Source: Candidatus Nitrosopumilus salarius BD31 | Lineage (GTDB): Archaea > Thermoproteota > Nitrososphaeria > Nitrososphaerales > Nitrosopumilaceae | Length of the DNA: 59,181 nucleotides | Direction: 5' to 3' | NCBI RefSeq assembly: GCF_000242875.2 | Contig: NZ_AEXL02000016.1 | Location: 1 to 59,181, forward strand | Shown here: piece by piece, positions 55,907-59,181 of the stretch | How positions within the stretch are numbered: the stretch's first letter is position 1 | Layout: each line of letters starts with the position of its first letter | Program-made: the position numbers and the translations under genes | Notes under the pieces: model-generated | Databases searched by the model: none | Seen by the model: the letters and a program-made list of their open reading frames with translations, nothing else | Told to the model about the DNA's origin: nothing

Positions 55907-56650
55907 TTATGTGATTTTTTCATTAAATTTTGCTTGATTTTCTAGGAATTCTTTTTGTCTATGAAAATTTATTTCAATGATTTCTTTATGGCTTTCTAAA
56001 TACTCTAAAATTTCTTTTCCACTAGTCAAAATATCATTTTCCTCATATAATTTTCTAAAAAATTCTAAATCTTCTTGATAGTCTAGTGTAAATCTCACTT
56101 TTTCATTTTTTTCAAAATCTTCTAGTGTAATTATATCACTACTCAAATTTGATTTTTCAATAAATCTAGTGATTACATCTGTGTTAGTCTCCTCCAAATT
56201 GGCTTTAGAATATAATTTGTTTATTCCTTCCTTAGAAACTGCATATGTAAAAAATCCTGTAACAATATTTTTCGGATGTGTAATCAAATCTACTGATTTT
56301 TCTTTTAATTCAGAAATTGCCCTTGTTCCAATCTCATAGTTATATGATAGATCGTCTCCATCCACTAATAATGCATTATTGATTTTAAATTCATTAAAAC
56401 AATCAAACCATCTTTTAATTTTATTAAGTAATGATCCACGAAAAATACTTACATTATTTCGTTTTGCAACATCTTCAAAAATATCATCTTCTTTAGCAGT
56501 TGAAGTAGCAATAATCACTGGGAACCCAGTTTTTTTTGCTCTTTTAATTACAATATCAATTGCTGTTAGATCTCCTTTAACCTTCATTATAGCTTTATTT
56601 GGTAATCTAGATGAAGAATTCCTTACTGTTACTATTGCAGCATCGTTCAT
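55907..56650 (-). CDS. SpsF-like cytidylyltransferase (2)
   Basis: A 247-residue nucleotidyltransferase. The N-terminal VTVRNSSSRLPNKAIMKVKG is the loop that binds the nucleotide, followed by VIIATSTAKEDD, FRGSLLNKIKRW and ALLVDGDDLSY, the acidic metal site. It resembles CMP-KDO/CMP-sialate synthetases and SpsF. It lies at the end of an operon with a NeuB-type synthase, a TIM-barrel protein and Gmd. It would activate the sugar made upstream. Four bases separate it from gmd. Confidence 0.86.
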   Translation of the reverse strand: MNDAAIVTVRNSSSRLPNKAIMKVKGDLTAIDIVIKRAKKTGFPVIIATSTAKEDDIFEDVAKRNNVSIFRGSLLNKIKRWFDCFNEFKINNALLVDGDDLSYNYEIGTRAISELKEKSVDLITHPKNIVTGFFTYAVSKEGINKLYSKANLEETNTDVITRFIEKSNLSSDIITLEDFEKNEKVRFTLDYQEDLEFFRKLYEENDILTSGKEILEYLESHKEIIEINFHRQKEFLENQAKFNEKIT

Positions 56651-56654
56651 TTCT

Positions 56655-57636
56655 CTAAAAACTCAATGGATGTGATTTATGATATTCTATATCATGATCA
56701 ACCATTTTTTTTACTAATTCCTCAAAACTTGTTTTTGCACTCCAGCCAATCTTTTCTTTCGCTTTTGAAGCGTCTCCAACCAATTCTTTAATGTCAGTTG
56801 GCCTCATCATAGATTTATCAATCTCAACAAAATTATGCCAGTCTCCCAATCCTGCATATTCTGATGCAATAGTTAGAAATTCTTCAACAGAATGGGATTC
56901 TCCAGTTGCTATTACATAATCATCTGGAGTTTTTTGTTGCAACATCATCCACATGGCTTCTACATAATCACCAGCAAACCCCCAATCTCTTTTTGCACTA
57001 ATATTTCCAAGATGGAGTTTTTCTTGTGTTTTTAATTTAATTTTTGCAAGTGACCAAGTTATTTTTCTTGTAACAAATTCAAGACCTCTTAATGGTGATT
57101 CGTGATTAAATAAAATTCCACAACATGCAAAAATATCATATGCTTCTCTATAATGATTTGTCATATGATGTGCAAATACTTTTGCAGCTCCATAAGGACT
57201 TCTTGGAATAAAAGGTGATTTTTCATTTTTAATTCCTTGATAATCCCCAAACATTTCGCTTGAAGAAGCTTGATAGAATTTTGCATCTGGAACATTTTCT
57301 CTAATTCCCTCCAATACTCGCAAAACTCCCAATCCTGTAATATCTGAAGTTAAAATTGGTTGTTGAAATGATGCTCCTACAAATGATTGAGCTCCCAAGT
57401 TGTATATTTCATCAGGTTCTGATTGTTTTATGGCAGTTTGAATTGAACCATAGTCTGCTAAATCTGCTTTGATCTCAGTAACTTTATCAACTATTTCAAA
57501 TTCTTCTAATCTTTCAAAACATTTGTGACTAGTACGTCTAAAAGTACCAAAAAACATTGTATCCTTTTTTTAATAAAAAATCTGCCAGATAAGTTCCATC
57601 TTGACCAGTCAATCCAAAAATTAGTGCATTTTTCAA
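56655..57636 (-). pseudogene. gmd: GDP-mannose 4,6-dehydratase, one frameshift near the 5' end
   Basis: From TTG at 57,636 the sequence reads [26 protein letters not shown], the Gmd NADP site, then shifts at a run of six T bases (minus strand; 57,549-57,554). The downstream frame gives [47 protein letters not shown] (catalytic Tyr/Lys) and NHESPLRG to 56,655. Removing one T gives about 326 residues, as expected for Gmd. Gmd makes GDP-4-keto-6-deoxymannose for fucose, rhamnose or perosamine. Its start overlaps the preceding gene by 4 bases. Confidence 0.9.
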
Positions 57637-58454
57637 TTTACCATCAATCCTGCTTCTGTTATCTTTTCTAGAAATTCCCTAAAACCTTTTCCTCCATTCT
57701 CATGACCTTTCCATACTTCAATTGCAAATCCTTTGTCTTTATGCTCATTTAAAATTGGTATTATCTTTTCAAATTCCATACTTCCTTCTCCATATTGTAA
57801 TCCTTCCCCATCTATATCATCCGCATCTGAAAGATGAAAATGATCAACTTTATCTTCAATAATCTTTAGTTGATCAATTAAAGATATTTGCTTTGTATTA
57901 CAATAAAGTTGTGCATGACACAAATCATAACACACTTTTAGATTTAATTCCCTACAATAGTCATTCATATCATTTGCATCAAGAAAGACATTTGAATGCC
58001 ATCGTCCTCCAAAAAACCAAGCATAAGGTGGCATATTTTCCATCAAAAAATTTACTTTACTAGTGTCTAATTTTTCAACCGCGTTAATCATACCTGATTT
58101 CATTTTTTCTCTTTCTTCTTTATTTATTTCAGTAAGTGAATACCCTCCTGGATGCACAATTATTGATGGTTTGCCTTGAAAGAGTTCATTCAATTCAACA
58201 GTTTTATCTATTGCTTTTTGAATTAATTCTATAGTTTTTTCTTGAGAATGTACTTGATTTGTTTCCCCCAAGCTAACAATATCCAATAGTTTTCTTTCAA
58301 AATATTCATAACAATGAACAATTAATCTCTGTTCAAATTTTTGTTCTAATTCTAAATTTAAATCACTATCTGAAAAATGGAATTCTAAAATTTTTGGCTT
58401 AAACAATAACATATCTGCCAAATCTTGTTTTCTTACTTTCATTCCTAAAATCAT
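57633..58454 (-). CDS. TIM-barrel sugar-phosphate isomerase/epimerase-like protein (AP_endonuc_2 fold)
   Basis: A 273-residue protein with the xylose-isomerase-like TIM barrel of the AP endonuclease 2 family. Metal-ligand candidates are [10 protein letters not shown] (His), [16 protein letters not shown] (Glu), [11 protein letters not shown] (Asp/His), [10 protein letters not shown] (His, Asp) and FAIEVWKGH (Glu). Relatives isomerise or epimerise sugars or sugar phosphates; the substrate is not known. It overlaps the NeuB-type gene upstream and Gmd downstream by 4 bases each, so it is tightly coupled to nonulosonate or deoxysugar synthesis. Confidence 0.88.
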   Translation of the reverse strand: MILGMKVRKQDLADMLLFKPKILEFHFSDSDLNLELEQKFEQRLIVHCYEYFERKLLDIVSLGETNQVHSQEKTIELIQKAIDKTVELNELFQGKPSIIVHPGGYSLTEINKEEREKMKSGMINAVEKLDTSKVNFLMENMPPYAWFFGGRWHSNVFLDANDMNDYCRELNLKVCYDLCHAQLYCNTKQISLIDQLKIIEDKVDHFHLSDADDIDGEGLQYGEGSMEFEKIIPILNEHKDKGFAIEVWKGHENGGKGFREFLEKITEAGLMVN

Positions 58455-59181
58455 AAATCATCATCTTGCAGATAATTGCCTTTTTTTATATTCCGCTTTG
58501 ATTTTTTCCCCAATATTTCATAAAAAAATTGAGGCGAAAGTCCTTTTGCAGGTCCTTTAACATCAAGATTTTCTTCTGAAAAGATATTTCCCTCATTCAC
58601 ATCAGTTTTTGTTATTATGCTCTTTCCTAAAACTTCTTTCTGTAGGATCTCCCCTCTAGTCATTTTTTTGATAGGTTTTCCTTTTGCTTTTTCTGCTTCT
58701 CTGATATTTTTTATCAATTCTTTAAATTCATTTGGTTCTAGTGATGCGGCCTGATCCAATCCTTCCATAGTTTTATCTAATGTGATATGACGCTCTATCA
58801 TTACTGCTCCTAATATGGTTGCAGTTAACGTACTTACAATTCCAGGTTCATGTCCGCTATATCCTATCGGAACTTGAAATTTTTCTTTTAGTACAGGTAT
58901 CATTTCTAAATTCAATGTTTCTACTGGAGCAGGATACGTACTATTACAATGAAGTAAAATAAACTGTGCATTATTTTCTTTTAAAAACAAAACTGTTTTT
59001 TCGATCTCTTCCATATTTGACATTCCAGTAGAAACAATTAATGGCTTACCTGTTTTGATAATGTGCAACAATAAAGGGAAATTTGTCAAGTCAGCTGAAG
59101 CAATTTTGTATGCTGGAAGATCAAACTGTTCAAGAAAATTTACACTTGGAATGTCCCAAGGTGTACATAGAAATGTAATGC
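58451..59181 (-). CDS. NeuB/SpsE-type nonulosonic acid synthase (2), 5' end outside window
   Basis: The frame is open to the right edge, where TPWDIPSVNFLEQFDLPAYKIASADL continues the NeuB TIM barrel. Further on are KPLIVSTGMSNMEE, LLHCNSTYPAPVETLN, VPIGYSGHEPG and VMIERHITLDKTMEGLDQAASL, then the C-terminal SAF domain. It is closer to SpsE/pseudaminate synthases than the copy at 47,171. The N-terminal part, including the first PEP-binding strand, is missing from the window. The gene overlaps the TIM-barrel gene by 4 bases and starts a minus-strand operon. Confidence 0.93.
   Translation of the reverse strand, partial: ITFLCTPWDIPSVNFLEQFDLPAYKIASADLTNFPLLLHIIKTGKPLIVSTGMSNMEEIEKTVLFLKENNAQFILLHCNSTYPAPVETLNLEMIPVLKEKFQVPIGYSGHEPGIVSTLTATILGAVMIERHITLDKTMEGLDQAASLEPNEFKELIKNIREAEKAKGKPIKKMTRGEILQKEVLGKSIITKTDVNEGNIFSEENLDVKGPAKGLSPQFFYEILGKKSKRNIKKGNYLQDDDL

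Overview
The window looks like a low-GC ammonia-oxidising archaeon (Nitrososphaeria/Thaumarchaeota, Nitrosopumilus-like). The evidence is a Cdc48/VAT ATPase, the archaea-only amidotransferase GatDE, archaeal L2, pelota, TrmB and DtxR-type regulators, a tetraether-synthase-like radical SAM enzyme, an archaeal SRP RNA and a C/D box sRNA. Many starts lie about 22-30 bases after a TATA box, as in leaderless archaeal genes. The species is an inference; I could not run a search.

Bases 1-19,300 are a dense housekeeping region: dnaK (5' end missing), dnaJ, a HAD phosphatase, tRNA-Leu(CAG), gatE, gatD, cdc48, rpl2, acylphosphatase, SRP RNA, a TtuA-like tRNA thiolase, a membrane M50 protease, cutA, pelota, a C/D box sRNA, YjbQ, two tiny Cys-rich proteins, a DtxR-TrmB regulator pair and a divergent Tes-like lipid enzyme. 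Reading frames here are intact even across long A or T runs.

Bases 19,400-59,181 are a large surface-glycan (S-layer, exopolysaccharide or glycoprotein) cluster that runs past the right edge. It holds sugar-nucleotide enzymes (RmlA, RmlB, RmlD, Gmd, two UDP-GlcNAc-4,6-dehydratase-like proteins, other epimerases), nonulosonic-acid genes (two NeuB-type synthases, two SpsF-like cytidylyltransferases), PLP aminotransferases, several glycosyltransferases, a Wzx-like flippase and a GT-C membrane transferase. Decorating enzymes include an FkbM-SGNH-MBOAT operon, a formyltransferase, SAM methyltransferases, two B12-type radical SAM enzymes, and a metallo-beta-lactamase-fold protein resembling the C-terminal part of CMP-sialic acid hydroxylase. 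Strand changes often, giving a mosaic of short operons.

Six genes of this cluster are broken by one-base shifts, almost all at A/T homopolymers, and one of them carries five. In each case the protein resumes correctly in the next frame. Homopolymer sequencing error is the simplest explanation; phase variation or decay are alternatives. No CRISPR array, transposase, integrase or rRNA gene was seen, and no stretch over 300 bases lacks a gene except the one filled by the SRP RNA.
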